Below are positions 8,187-17,446 of a stretch of 46,786 bases of DNA, piece after piece. Source of the DNA: Mesorhizobium escarrei (GTDB lineage: Bacteria > Pseudomonadota > Alphaproteobacteria > Rhizobiales > Rhizobiaceae); assembly GCF_935825525.1 (NCBI RefSeq), contig NZ_CAKXZT010000144.1, positions 1 to 46,786 on the forward strand, given 5' to 3'. The translations under genes were made by a program, and so were the position numbers. Under the pieces are notes generated by a model. It made no database searches. It had not been told where the DNA came from and worked only from the letters and a program-made list of their open reading frames with translations. Position 1 is the first letter of the stretch. The number at the start of each line of letters is the position of its first letter.

Positions 8187-10337
8187 TTATGCGATTGAGT
8201 TCAAATCAGCATCATGGACGACAATAGTATTGTTGCATTCGGCAACAACCGAAAATTGGTTGCCGCCGGTTGCGCGAACTTCGAAGGGCGGCGACGAAAG
8301 TCGGACGACCGACAAAGGCATTCCATCCCACCGCCACAACCGTATGGTGCTGTCGTTGCTCCACGACAGGACGCGCCGATCCGGCAGCACAATTGCGCCT
8401 AGTACCGAGGCCTCGTGACCAGTTAGAGGATCGCCAGCGGTTGTGCCGTCCAGGTTCCAGAACCGCAGGGTCATATCGCGGCTCCACGACAGTATGCGTC
8501 CGTCGGCGAGGGGCAGAGCGCCACTGACCCAACTCTGGTGACCTCTGAACCGAATAAAGTCGGCATAGTCCGTTTGGTCGGATAGGCGGAGGGTCTCATC
8601 GGCGCTCCAGGAAAGCAGGCGACCATCGGGGATCATGACGACACCGTCATAGGTTCCCTCGTGTCCATAGTGAACCGACACAGGTGCGCCGGTTTGGTCC
8701 CACAGCCGCAGGCTCTTGTCCTTGCCCCACGAGGCAACAAGGCCGTTCGGCAACAGAGTTGCACCGTAAACATCCTCTTCGTGGCCAGCAAATGGGGTGC
8801 CGATCAGTGTCCCATCCTTGCTCCACCGACGCAAAGTGGAATCGCGACTCCAGGATAGAAAGCCCCCGTCGGGAAGCGCGAGCGCGCCAAAGACTGGACC
8901 CTCATGGCCGATGCACTGGCGCCCCTGGTCACTGGCCTCGGGCCGTCGGATCCGCAAGGTAGCGTCGGCGCTCCATGAAAGGAGGCGGCCATCGGATAGG
9001 ATCAAGGCTCCGCCCACTGCCGCCTCGTGGCCACCGAGCGAGCCGCTGAGTCTGCCGTCCGGAGACCATATTCTCAGGTGATGGTCCATGCTCCAGGAGA
9101 GCACCCTGCCATCTGGGAGCACGAGCGCGCCGATGATTGGCTTCTCAAGCGTTTCAAGGGCCGGGCTGTGGTTGCTCGCGTCTGAGGACCAACGGCGGAG
9201 CGTGGCGTCGGAGCTCCATGAAACGATGTCTCCATCCGTGGTCTGGACAGCCCCTATGATCCGGTTTTCGTGCCCGGCAAGCACGCCTACTTGCGCTTTG
9301 GCATCCGGATCCCAGATCCGCAAGGTGCAATCCCAGCTCCATGACAAAATTCGCCCATCCCGTAGGACGCGGGCCCCGGTGACAAGCTTCGAATGCCCAG
9401 AGAGCGTTGCTGCCTCTCGCTTTTGCAGGTCCCATATCTTCAGCGTGCAATCATCGCTCCAAGAAACGACGCGGCCGTCCTCAAGTTGAATGGCCCCGTT
9501 TACGCAGCCCCTGTGGCCGGTGAGTGGCTCTCCGTCGGCGCTACCGTCGGCACGCCATACACCCATTGCCCAGTCGTTACCGCACGAGAGGATGCGACCG
9601 TCGGCCAAGAGGAGGGCCTCCTTGACGCTAAACTGGTTACCAAGAAGCCTTGTCGCTTCTTCGCCGCTGTCGAGTCGCCACACGCGAAGCGTTGCATCGT
9701 CGCTCCAGGAAAGGAGATGCTGTCCGCCCGGCAACGGCAGTGCGCCGTTCACCCAGCTCTTGTGTCCTACGAGTGGCTTCGCACTTGGATCTCCGTTTGG
9801 CTGCCACCGCCGCAGCGTACCATCCCAACTCCATGACAGGATGCTCTCGTCCTCTAGCAGGACTGTGCCGCAGACGTTTTCACGATGTCCTGCGAGAGGG
9901 GCGCCGTCCGAGAGACCGTCTGGGCGCCACAGCCGAAGCGTCGCGTCGGCGCTCCAGGAGAGGATGCGGCCGTCTGCCAGCAGCCGCGCCCCGTTAACCC
10001 CATCTCGATGACCGGAAAGCGGATCGCCATAAGGCGAGCCATCCGGGTTCCACAGCCTCAAGGTATGATCTGCGCTCCAGGATAGGATCCTTCCATCGGG
10101 CAACAGAAGTGCCCCTTCGACCGCTCTCGTGTGCCCGACGAGAGCTTTTCCGTCAGAAGTCCCATCGCCGTGCCAGAAGCGCAAGGTGCCATCGCTGCTC
10201 CACGACAGGAGCCTGCCGTCTGGCACCACAAACACACCCTTGACCGCGCCGCGGTGTCCCTTGAACAGGGCCTCGTAGGTAGGCGGGCGTATCTTTCGCG
10301 AAGCGTCCCGGGGGATGAGCAGGGGGCGGACGGACAT
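8187..10337 (-). CDS. WD40-repeat protein with 16 regular repeats
   Basis: The 716 residues consist almost entirely of about 42-residue WD40 units. The consensus is GH..x5-10..V.GA.LLPDGRILSWS.D.TLR.W. I count 16 LSWS-type units (one degenerate: ILSCGND), from LLSWSSDGTLRFW near residue 43 to VLSWSNDSTIRLW near 660, plus a short closing strand at the C-terminus. Sixteen blades would fit two eight-bladed propellers, or two seven-bladed ones with extras. There is no signal peptide. It is the first gene of the minus-strand set, 99 bases upstream of the STAND NTPase. In many STAND proteins such an array is the C-terminal sensor, so it probably senses a ligand or scaffolds the partner proteins. 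The high similarity between units suggests recent duplication or homogenisation. Confidence 0.9.
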   Translation of the reverse strand: MSVRPLLIPRDASRKIRPPTYEALFKGHRGAVKGVFVVPDGRLLSWSSDGTLRFWHGDGTSDGKALVGHTRAVEGALLLPDGRILSWSADHTLRLWNPDGSPYGDPLSGHRDGVNGARLLADGRILSWSADATLRLWRPDGLSDGAPLAGHRENVCGTVLLEDESILSWSWDGTLRRWQPNGDPSAKPLVGHKSWVNGALPLPGGQHLLSWSDDATLRVWRLDSGEEATRLLGNQFSVKEALLLADGRILSCGNDWAMGVWRADGSADGEPLTGHRGCVNGAIQLEDGRVVSWSDDCTLKIWDLQKREAATLSGHSKLVTGARVLRDGRILSWSWDCTLRIWDPDAKAQVGVLAGHENRIIGAVQTTDGDIVSWSSDATLRRWSSDASNHSPALETLEKPIIGALVLPDGRVLSWSMDHHLRIWSPDGRLSGSLGGHEAAVGGALILSDGRLLSWSADATLRIRRPEASDQGRQCIGHEGPVFGALALPDGGFLSWSRDSTLRRWSKDGTLIGTPFAGHEEDVYGATLLPNGLVASWGKDKSLRLWDQTGAPVSVHYGHEGTYDGVVMIPDGRLLSWSADETLRLSDQTDYADFIRFRGHQSWVSGALPLADGRILSWSRDMTLRFWNLDGTTAGDPLTGHEASVLGAIVLPDRRVLSWSNDSTIRLWRWDGMPLSVVRLSSPPFEVRATGGNQFSVVAECNNTIVVHDADLNSIA

Positions 10338-10655
10338 GCGCTCAACCGGCCGTCACTTTTTTCGGTCGCTGATAGAATGGCACCCAAACGCATGGAAGGT
10401 GCGCGCGGCTGCAGACCGGCCGACGAGAATGCGCGTGCGGCATGGTCTCTCGTCGAAGGCCCATCGTGTCCGCACTCTCCTCCACTTTCAAACAGTATGG
10501 CAAGGGCGGAACAGGCTGGCAAGCAGTAGAAAGATGAAGCGGATCGTCAATTCGGCTTGCCGACAGTTGAGCGCGGGTCCGCACCGCTAAAAATGGCATT
10601 GATCTGGCGCTGTTGATTGGCTTTACTTCGCAGAGCGTGCGATTGGGTGGCGCCA
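10338..10655. promoter_or_regulatory. Divergent intergenic region upstream of the WD40 gene
   Basis: These 318 bases separate the divergent WD40 gene (minus) and an unknown plus-strand gene, so promoters for both should lie here. I see no convincing -35/-10 pair, operator palindrome or riboswitch. No protein-like frame is present. Confidence 0.35.
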
Positions 10656-11225
10656 ATGAGACTGGCACAGGAATACGGCGCGGTGGCTTGGTGTCTGCCG
10701 CCGCCGTTCGACGGCACGATCCCCCGGCACATCCAGTCGTATCTCTATGGCCCCGATGGGTTCACGCCGCTCGATGGTGCGTCAAAGCCCGTGCATGAAC
10801 ATCGAGAGCTGCACGGCATCGCCATCGACACTGATGACCGCCGCAAAGCTTTTCTTCGCTTCTTTTGCTTTTTCGTCCGCGGTGCAGACGGGCCCTTCGA
10901 AGTCCAGGAGGATCCTGACGGCTTTGACGCAACGGCAGTCCGGCCGCCCGACGCGTTCAAGGAGTTTGAGGAGATCGTCGGACCGTTGCGAGCTCACGAA
11001 GCTCAGGACGGGGGAGCGGGCAGCTTCCTTTACGATGCCTGTCTGCTTTATGGCCACCAGCTCTTCCGAGTGCGGTTTTGCATCTACACGCACGGCGTAA
11101 TCGAGATGCTCGGTGACGAGTTGGTCGGCGAGAACGTTCGCCGCGTGCCGCAGATCGGGTTTGCCGGGACTGCGCGTTACTCAGCGCTCCGGCCGCTTCG
11201 GAAGAGGCTAGCCTATAAGCAATAA
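10656..11225 (+). CDS. Hypothetical protein upstream of traG remnant
   Basis: Start chosen at the ATG 10656, preceded by GGGTGG; an in-frame TTG/ATG-like start at 10617 would add 13 residues. The 189-residue product begins MRLAQEYGAVAWCLPPPFDG. It contains a basic and aromatic middle (DDRRKAFLRFFCFFVRG) and ends in a basic tail (RPLRKRLAYKQ). I do not recognise the family. There is no signal peptide; the FFCFFV stretch is too short and too charged at its edges for a clear membrane helix. It ends 40 bases before the frameshifted coupling-protein gene and points away from the WD40 gene. It could be a partner of either or unrelated. Confidence 0.6.
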   Translation: MRLAQEYGAVAWCLPPPFDGTIPRHIQSYLYGPDGFTPLDGASKPVHEHRELHGIAIDTDDRRKAFLRFFCFFVRGADGPFEVQEDPDGFDATAVRPPDAFKEFEEIVGPLRAHEAQDGGAGSFLYDACLLYGHQLFRVRFCIYTHGVIEMLGDELVGENVRRVPQIGFAGTARYSALRPLRKRLAYKQ

Positions 11226-11265
11226 CCTTCCGTTTCAGTCTGCAGCGGCCTCGGCGGTCAGCGAA

Positions 11266-12708
11266 TTGCGCCTCCCTGGCAGCATCGATGCCGACGGATT
11301 GCTGGTCGGATGGTCGATGGAGCAAAGCCACGCCAGGCGACCGATCGGATTCACGATTGGGAACACGTTGAGCCATAAGGGCGATGGTGTGGTCGATCCG
11401 ATTCTGATGAACGGCGAGGGTCATCTCATTACGATCGCCCCGACTGGAGCTGGTAAGGGGGTTGGCTGCATCATACCGGCACTGCTTCGTCACGTTGGTC
11501 CGGTAATCGTCGTCGACCCGAAGGGCGAGAACGCTGCCGTGACGTCACGGCGGCGGCGCGAAATGGGTGACGAGGTCGTGGTCCTCGACCCCATGAACCT
11601 GACCGGCGAAATGGGCGGCTCACTCAATCCCCTTGATCTCATCGATGCGGAAAGGGCGACGGGCGTTGACGATGCGGCGGCGCTGGTGGGAACGCTGCTC
11701 CCCGAGCCCTGTCAGGCGATCGTAACCAGTATTGGTGGAGCCGAGCGCATCAATTGCTGACCGGCATCCTGCTCCATGTCGTTACCGACCTGCCCGTCGA
11801 GCGGCGGAATCTTGCAACGGTGCGGGAGATCGTGAATCTAATGGCGGGGAATGTCGGCTTCTTTGCCGAGACGCTCAAGCACTCTCGTCACCCCGAAGTG
11901 CGATTGATCCACGGCAATCTCGCCATTGGAGCAAACGAGACCTTGGGCAGCATCATCTCTTTCGCGCAAGAAGGGGTCGACTTCATTCGAGGGCCAGCGG
12001 TGCAGGATGTGACAATTCGCTCCAGCTTCGCCTTCGATGCGGTGACCCGCGGCAGTCCGCTGTCAATCTATCTGGTTTTGCCGCCTCATATGCTCGAAAG
12101 CCACAGCCGACTGTTGCGGCTATGGATTGGAACACTCCTTACGGCGGTGATGCGACGGCGAAGCCGACCTGCGCGACCGACGCTGTTCGTACTGGACGAG
12201 GCGGCCCAGCTTGGGGAGCTTTCCGAACTTCGCCAGGCGATCACGCTGCTGCGCGGCTACGGCCTCCAGACTTGGAGCTTTTGGCAGGGACACAAGTCAG
12301 CTCAAACTCCTATACCGCCACGACTGGGAGACGATGGTCAACAACTGCCGCGTTGTCCAGGCCTTCGGGGCCAACAACATGAACGCCGCGCGCTCCATGG
12401 CAGAACTGCTCGGTTTCATCTCTGGGCCGCAGATGCTTGACCTCGAACAGGAGGAGATGCTGCTCCAGATCGCCGGCGACGAGGCCGTCATCGCCAAACG
12501 CCCCAACTACCTGACCGATCCGGCTTTCGCCGGCATGTTCGACGAAAACCCGCTCTTCGACAAAAAGTGCGATCCACTGCCTGAACCACAATCCGCGAGT
12601 ACTTACGCCCAGAAAAAAGGTTGGCTTCGGCCCATCTTAAACGGCGGGCGGGACATTTCGGGCCAGCCACGATCAATCCGGTCGACAAACTGCTGTCTGA
12701 AACGCTGA
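11266..12708 (+). pseudogene. traG: TraG/VirD4-type conjugative coupling protein, frameshifted
   Basis: The coupling ATPase would link a relaxosome to a type IV secretion channel. Segment 1 (11266-about 11750) carries Walker A in APTGAGKGVGCIIPAL and the VIVVDPKGENAAV motif. Segment 2 (about 11754-12290, a different frame) carries LLRLWIGTLL and Walker B LFVLDEAAQLGEL. Segment 3 (about 12290-12708, back in the first frame) carries YRHDWETMVNNCRVVQAFGA and ends at 12708. Frame breaks fall near 11750 and at an extra G in the GGG of 12287-12289. The N-terminal membrane region of classic TraG is not present, as in some island-borne family members, and the start (TTG 11266) is weak. Two compensating shifts mean either a dead gene or two assembly errors; the rest of the sequence is well conserved. 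Confidence 0.85.
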
Positions 12709-12799
12709 TGTCACGCCTTTGGCCTCCTAGAAAATAACTCCAAGCAAGAAGCGGCGATCGCAGGCGAACGGCGAGAAGAAAGGTTCAGTGCTTGAGGCA

Positions 12800-13195
12800 C
12801 GCGTTCCGACTATAAAACCACTTCTGCCGCCGCCCGCCGCACAAGGCCATGTGCCGCCCCCGCGCGGTTCGCGCGCCACGGTTGTCGAGGGCGTTGGCAA
12901 TGCCGCGCAGGCTGGTGACGCAGGAGCGCCGGATCGGCAGCACGGTCGCGGCGAACCGCCCTTGGCTGCGCCTCGGCTGTGTTGGTCGGGTTGCCGAGCT
13001 GGTGCCATTTTCCTTCAGGGAAGAGAGTTCTGCGCGGGTTCGTTCCGAGATCAGCCGGCACTCTTTTTCGGCAAAGGCTGCGTAGACTCGGGCTTGCGGT
13101 GTCGGATGAATATCGACCCAATCGGGAATACCATCCAGTCGGGCAGGAAGCTTGAAGGTGATTACTGGCTTCCCAGCCTCCTTCTTCACCCGGTA
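12800..13195 (-). pseudogene. Serine recombinase (resolvase) remnant
   Basis: The minus strand reads VYAAFAEKECRLISERTRAEL, the conserved long E-helix of serine resolvases. After a frame break come GIANALDNRGARTARG and a GGTWPCA-like end, the usual C-terminal DNA-binding part (GIARALNARGVPTARGG). The catalytic N-terminal domain with its Tyr-Ala-Arg-Val-Ser motif is missing. The upstream part (RVKKEAGKPVITFKLP) belongs to an element I cannot identify. The fragment abuts the IS110 remnant at about 13195, which probably inserted into or recombined with it. Confidence 0.6.
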
Positions 13196-13196
13196 G

Positions 13197-14008
13197 CGCA
13201 ACAAGACCGACAAGGCCGATGCGCTCGGCATCGCCCACACCATGCGCACCGGATGGTTCCGCCAGGCCTACATCAAGTCGCAAATCTGCTACCGAACACG
13301 GCTTCTGCTGACCCACCGGCGCAATCTGAAGGCAAAGATCCTCGACCTGGAGAACGCCATCCGCCACTCGTTGAAGTCGTTTGGCATTCGCTTTGGCGAG
13401 GTCGGTCGCGGGGCGTTCGAGCAAGCGATGCGCCAGGCTGTGGCGGACGATCCGTCATCTAGTGAACTGATGGACGCCATGCTGTCTGTGCGCGCGGCGC
13501 TGTGGAGGCAGTATTGCCGGCTGCACGATCTCGTCGTGAAGATCGTCGGGCGCAGCGAGCCGTGCCGGCGCTTCATGGCGATCCCCGGCGTCGGTCCGGT
13601 GACGGCGCTTTCGTTCATGACCGCGATCGACGATCCCACACGCTTCCGCCGCTCGCGCGACGTCGCGGTCTACTTCGGGCTGACCTCGCGGCGCTGGCAG
13701 TCGGGCACCTCGATCGACGTTCAGGGCCGCATCTCGAAGGCCGGCGACGCGGATGTGCGGCGCGCGCTCTACGAGGCGGAGTCCGGTTTGATGACGCGCT
13801 TCAAGGGCAGGGACAGGGTCAAGAGCTGGGGCCGGGAGATCGCCAAACGCTCTTGCCAGCGCAAGGCCTGTGTCGCTGGCTGGCGGTGATCATGCACGCG
13901 ATCTGGAGCGACGGCACGTTCTACGTCGGCGATCCGGCGGCGAGTGAGGGCGACACCGCGCGGCGCGCCCATGTCAAGGACCGCAAGCTGCTGGGAGCGC
14001 ATCGATGA
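13197..14008 (+). pseudogene. IS110-family transposase remnant
   Basis: The frame opens directly with RNKTDKADALGIAHTMRTGW, the conserved region just after the catalytic DEDD start. It therefore lacks roughly the first 100 residues. The Transposase_20 part is intact: CRRFMAIPGVGPVTALSFMT, VAVYFGLTSRRWQSG, ISKAGDADVRRALYEA. Near 13880 a deletion shifts the frame. The expected end (LAVIMHAIWSDGTFYVG) continues in another frame to 14008. Its 5' end meets the resolvase remnant, so the element was truncated by recombination. It belongs to a different IS110 subgroup from the intact copy at 44.9 kb. Confidence 0.85.
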
Positions 14009-14159
14009 GCGGCTCGGCGGCAAATGAAACGCATGGCGCCGGCACGCTGACGGACGCGATCTGAACAAGGAGATCCGCCCGCGGCGGAAGAGGACCGATG
14101 CAGACCAGGAACGACGGAACGCACGTTATCCTGCCTGCGGCCGCGCCGATCGACAGACG

Positions 14160-14710
14160 TCCGGACCGCGCTCGATTGCCTGTGACGATGCTCCGTCAGT
14201 CCGATGGAAAAGTGCGCCACGACGGTTCGAGCGCTGCACCCGACTCTACGAAGCGATCGAGAACGGTCTGGCTGATTTAGCCGATAGCAACCTCAAGGGA
14301 CGAATCGCCGAATTGAAAAGAATTCGGGATGCGGCCAACGCCGACGCTGGGCGTGCGGAGCACCGAGACAGCCACGCGATCGAAATTACCCAAGAGGCTG
14401 TTGCGCGGTTCGCAGAAGGGGTCAGGCAGCGACTGCGGGCTCAGGACGGAAGCTTTAGGCGTCACCATCTGCAAACGCTGGTGCAGCGGGTTGAGGTTGG
14501 AGCCGACCGGATTCTTATTAAGGGATCAAAGGCTACGCTCCTGCAGACACTTGTCGCGTCAAGAGGAAACCCCGGAGTGCATACGGCGGGGCACGACGTT
14601 CGCAGTTTTGTACTGAAATGGCTCCCCGGGCCGGACAAATTCGAGAAATCGAACCGGGGGCAAAAATGCCAGAAAAGCATTTATTGCCAGGCAGTTGGTG
14701 TGACCGCTTC
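14160..14710 (+). pseudogene. Large serine recombinase, C-terminal remnant
   Basis: The frame through 14220-14730 reads RRFERCTRLYEAIENGLADL, LKGRIAELKRIRDAANA and LRAQDGSFRRHHLQTLVQRVEVGADRI. This matches the coiled-coil and C-terminal part of large site-specific serine recombinases (pattern RLYDLVE-GL-DL...LK-RIA-LK). The end, HDVRSFVLKWLPGPDKFE, resembles the usual FV-KWRARRD close. The catalytic and zinc-ribbon domains are absent. Upstream sequence (14010-14160) holds only broken frames. It is a decayed integrase, possibly of the island itself. Confidence 0.7.
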
Positions 14711-14931
14711 CCCAAAGCGTCGACCGCCTTAGTGTATCTCAAGGGGTAGCGGCGGTGTATCTCCAGTCAAGCGTCATGAGAAGCGTTACGGCGATGCTAG
14801 GCCGTCTAGGGGTCCGCCGCGTCGAACTCAGGTGCCGGCGATTATGACCGGTCCGGGAAACGGGCTCGCAAGTCTCTTCCAGAGCGATGAATTCCGCCGC
14901 GACCGCCAAGACGCGGCGGTGGAGGCTGCTA

Positions 14932-15486
14932 CTAGCTGTGGCCTGCCACGCCGGCAGGGAACATCAGGTGCTGGTACTTGGTCCCCGGAAACATCACGTA
15001 AGGATGCTTTGGATCGGCGTCCAAGCTGTTCGGATAACTGGCCGCCATCTCGTGCGCCGCCTTCCCGACTATCATGACGTGCGGACCCGTTTGAACCCAG
15101 TGCGACTTGTCAGTCGCATAGGGATCATGATTGCTGGTGCCCAAGTCTCCGGCGAGCATGTAGATGAAGCCGGTCTTGTCAGGCGGCTCGGCCTTGGTGG
15201 AAATCGCCTTGAACCATTCAAGCCCAGCGGCATCGGCACACCACGGCACGCCGTCTGGTCCGACGGCGCAGGTCCATCCGTTTGTTCCGGGCTTGATGGT
15301 GGCCAGCTTGAAGCCGTCACCTATCCGAGTGATTGTGGCATCCTTCCCGATATCCGCTGGGGCAGCGGACATCGCTTTTGCGGTGAACTCGGGATCTCCC
15401 TTGGGAACCTCAGCCGTGAGTTCAGCGGCGACGCTGGAGGCTGAGAACGCTAACGTTACCGACGCGAGATAAAAGAGCAGTTTCAT
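14932..15486 (-). CDS. Secreted hypothetical protein
   Basis: The start at ATG 15486 is chosen because AGGAG lies eight bases upstream and a clear Sec signal peptide follows (MKLLFYLASVTLAFSASSVAA). A longer frame to 15549 lacks these. The mature part (about 160 residues) has two cysteines (WTCAVGPDGVPWCADAAG) that could form a disulfide, and ends TKYQHLMFPAGVAGHS. It contains several histidines (KAAHEMAASYPN, HPYVMFPG). I recognise it as a type of small exported protein common in rhizobia, but no function can be given. It is monocistronic and transcribed towards the recombinase remnant. Confidence 0.75.
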   Translation of the reverse strand: MKLLFYLASVTLAFSASSVAAELTAEVPKGDPEFTAKAMSAAPADIGKDATITRIGDGFKLATIKPGTNGWTCAVGPDGVPWCADAAGLEWFKAISTKAEPPDKTGFIYMLAGDLGTSNHDPYATDKSHWVQTGPHVMIVGKAAHEMAASYPNSLDADPKHPYVMFPGTKYQHLMFPAGVAGHS

Positions 15487-15549
15487 GGCTACACTCCTAT
15501 TGTGTGCGGCCGGCCAGCATAGATTAACGCCGAAGCCTTGCTTAGCCAA

Positions 15550-15859
15550 TAGGTTCAGATAGTCGGTGATGGTCGGGTAGTAGTGTTGTCGGTGGAATTG
15601 GCCCCGGACGCGCTAAGGGCCAAGTCCAACTGAGACGTTCCACTCTGCCGCCAAATCGCTGGGTGCTATCACCTCATCCGGCTGACCCGGGAGCGGACGT
15701 CGCCCCGCGTCCGCGGGCTGTTGAATCGAAATCGCTACGAAGCCTACGGGCAGACGTTAGCCCTCTGCGCCCGAGCATCTCAATGATGGCAAAATCCACA
15801 GATTCACCACAGGACGGTGGTCGTCGCGCGAGTTTCCAGCAGCCTATTTCAGCAGCTTA
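15550..15859. other. Intergenic region, no gene seen
   Basis: About 310 bases between two minus-strand genes. No protein-like frame, terminator with a T-run, or known repeat was found. It should hold the promoter of the secreted protein downstream. Confidence 0.4.
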
Positions 15860-16546
15860 TTAATGTGCGACTTGGGAAGCTGCTGACATCAATTCCGCGA
15901 GATTCGGCGCCCGGCATACATTTTGGCCTTCCTCTTCAGCTTCCGTGAAGCTCCAGCGCACAATGCCTTCCCGATCGAGCAGGAACTCGCCGATAAGTGG
16001 CATGTGACCGGCGATCATAATCTGCCGGTCGGCCTTCGTAATTTCGTACCCGTCCTTTTTCTCAAGAAAGTCGCCCGCCGCAGCCGGGTTCATTGGCTCA
16101 GGCAGCTCCCCCGGCAGATCGATCCGCATTGTCATGACCGCGTCCATTCCGAGCTTGTGCGGCCATTCGGTTTCATTCTCCGTGAACTCGACGATGGGTA
16201 ACCTGAAGGCGCGGTGTGAAGCGCCCTCCGGGTCGGATGCGCTAAGAAGATCGGGTAGCGGATGGTAACGGAAGTAGAGCCGCGCACGTTCGACCGGCGT
16301 CTTGACCACCGCCAGGCATTCGATGCCTTTCTCATGCAGGGCCGGCTTGAGCTGCGCCATCGCCGCGACATGGCGCCGGCAGAATGGACAGTGCAGGCCT
16401 CGAAACAAACCGACCAGTAACGGGCTACGGCCTCGAAAATCGTCGAGCGCGATCTTGCCTTCGCGCGAGATCGCGTCGAGCACAATATTCGGTGGCTGGT
16501 CGCCGGGCTGCAGCGGGCGGTCGATACTACTCGTGGACATGGACAA
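15860..16546 (-). CDS. Peroxiredoxin-like (AhpC/TSA-type thioredoxin-fold) protein
   Basis: The 228-residue protein has the peroxiredoxin fold layout: PLQPGDQPPNIVLDAISREG at the N-terminus, then SPLLVGLFRGLHCPFCRRHV with a CPFC pair at 53-56. Peroxiredoxins normally reduce peroxides through the first cysteine; the CxxC arrangement here is more thioredoxin/AhpC-like and suits a disulfide-exchange cycle. There is no signal peptide, so it is cytoplasmic. A second ATG (MSTSSID) two codons in is equally possible. Upstream (16547-16789) is non-coding and separates it from the resolvase gene on the same strand. Confidence 0.85.
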   Translation of the reverse strand: MSMSTSSIDRPLQPGDQPPNIVLDAISREGKIALDDFRGRSPLLVGLFRGLHCPFCRRHVAAMAQLKPALHEKGIECLAVVKTPVERARLYFRYHPLPDLLSASDPEGASHRAFRLPIVEFTENETEWPHKLGMDAVMTMRIDLPGELPEPMNPAAAGDFLEKKDGYEITKADRQIMIAGHMPLIGEFLLDREGIVRWSFTEAEEEGQNVCRAPNLAELMSAASQVAH

Positions 16547-16789
16547 CCTCCTCGCCCCGGATCAGTCAAGAAAAGGCAGCACGACATACTTTGGGGTTGA
16601 GCCCGTGCTAGGCGGGCGCAAAACTTTCCTGCGGCCCAGGGCAGATAGGCTTCGGCCCCTGCCATCATATTGCCGAGGTCGAGATAACGCGCGTTGCAAA
16701 CCCATCATAGCACGGAAAATCATCTTCGGTTCGACGAGCTGTCCGCCGACGCCTCGCCCTTGGTGTGGGTAAGGCCTTAGCAGCGCCCC

Positions 16790-17362
16790 TCACGCCGCCG
16801 CAGCGAGAACCTTCTGGACCGCCGAAGGTGAACATCCGGCCACCTTGGCAACCTGCCTGACTGACAGCCCCTCGGCCTTCAACTTCTTGATCAGGTCATG
16901 GTCCAGCACCACGGGCCTGCCGGTCTTCCACGGCTCGCCCTTGGCTTCCGCCTTGGCTTTGGCCTTGGCGATCCCTTCCATCTGCCGTTCCTTCCTGAGA
17001 GCGGTCTCAAACTCGGCAATGCTGGCAAGGATGCCAAACACGAGCTTCCCCGTCCGGGTGGTCGTATCAAGCCAGGCATCGTCCAGCACCTTGAACCCGA
17101 CACCCTTCTTGTCGAGGTCCTTGACGATCTGGTGGAGGTGCGCCGCCGAACGGGCCAGTCTATCGACCTTGGAAACCGTGAATACGTCGCCTTCGCGGGC
17201 AAACTCCAGAGCCTTGGCCAACTCTGGTCTCGCCTCGTCCAGGCCGGACCTCTTCTCACTGAAGACCTTCTCAGCCTCGGCCGCCTTGAGCTTCGCGAGC
17301 TGGGTGTCGAGGTCCTGTCCGGTCGAGCTAACGCGGGCATATCCGATAATCATGATGTCCAT
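16790..17362 (-). CDS. Small serine resolvase/invertase
   Basis: At 190 residues it has the full length of Tn3-type resolvases. The N-terminal catalytic domain starts IIGYARVSSTGQDLDTQ, with the nucleophilic serine following YARV. DVFTVSKVDRLARSAAHL carries the conserved Arg residues, and VFGILASIAEFETALRKERQ is the dimer helix. The C-terminal helix-turn-helix is LKAEGLSVRQVAKVAGCSPS. The start may be ATG 17362 or the in-frame ATG 17353 nearer the conserved IIGYARVS. No transposase gene of the Tn3 type lies next to it, so it may be a plasmid- or island-borne resolution enzyme. Dyads upstream could be its binding sites. Confidence 0.9.
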   Translation of the reverse strand: MDIMIIGYARVSSTGQDLDTQLAKLKAAEAEKVFSEKRSGLDEARPELAKALEFAREGDVFTVSKVDRLARSAAHLHQIVKDLDKKGVGFKVLDDAWLDTTTRTGKLVFGILASIAEFETALRKERQMEGIAKAKAKAEAKGEPWKTGRPVVLDHDLIKKLKAEGLSVRQVAKVAGCSPSAVQKVLAAAA

Positions 17363-17386
17363 TTTCTTCTAAGAGAGTTTGTGAAC

Positions 17387-17446
17387 GACATATAGTGGAC
17401 GAATAGTGCACATGTCAAGCGGCATGTTCACCAAGGTTTACCTTTG
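17387..17446. promoter_or_regulatory. Dyads upstream of resolvase: candidate res/operator site
   Basis: Two short dyads lie just upstream of the resolvase start: GACAT...ATGTC (17387-17416) and CAAGGT.TT.ACCTTTG (17432-17446). Resolvases of this type usually bind sites next to their own gene and repress it there. The assignment is positional and unproven. Confidence 0.3.

Noticed and set aside
8187..10337. Regular DNA repeats of about 126 bases, possible CRISPR-like or satellite array
   Set aside because: The period is a multiple of three and matches WD40 units in an intact 716-codon frame; the repeats are diverged and have no unique spacers.
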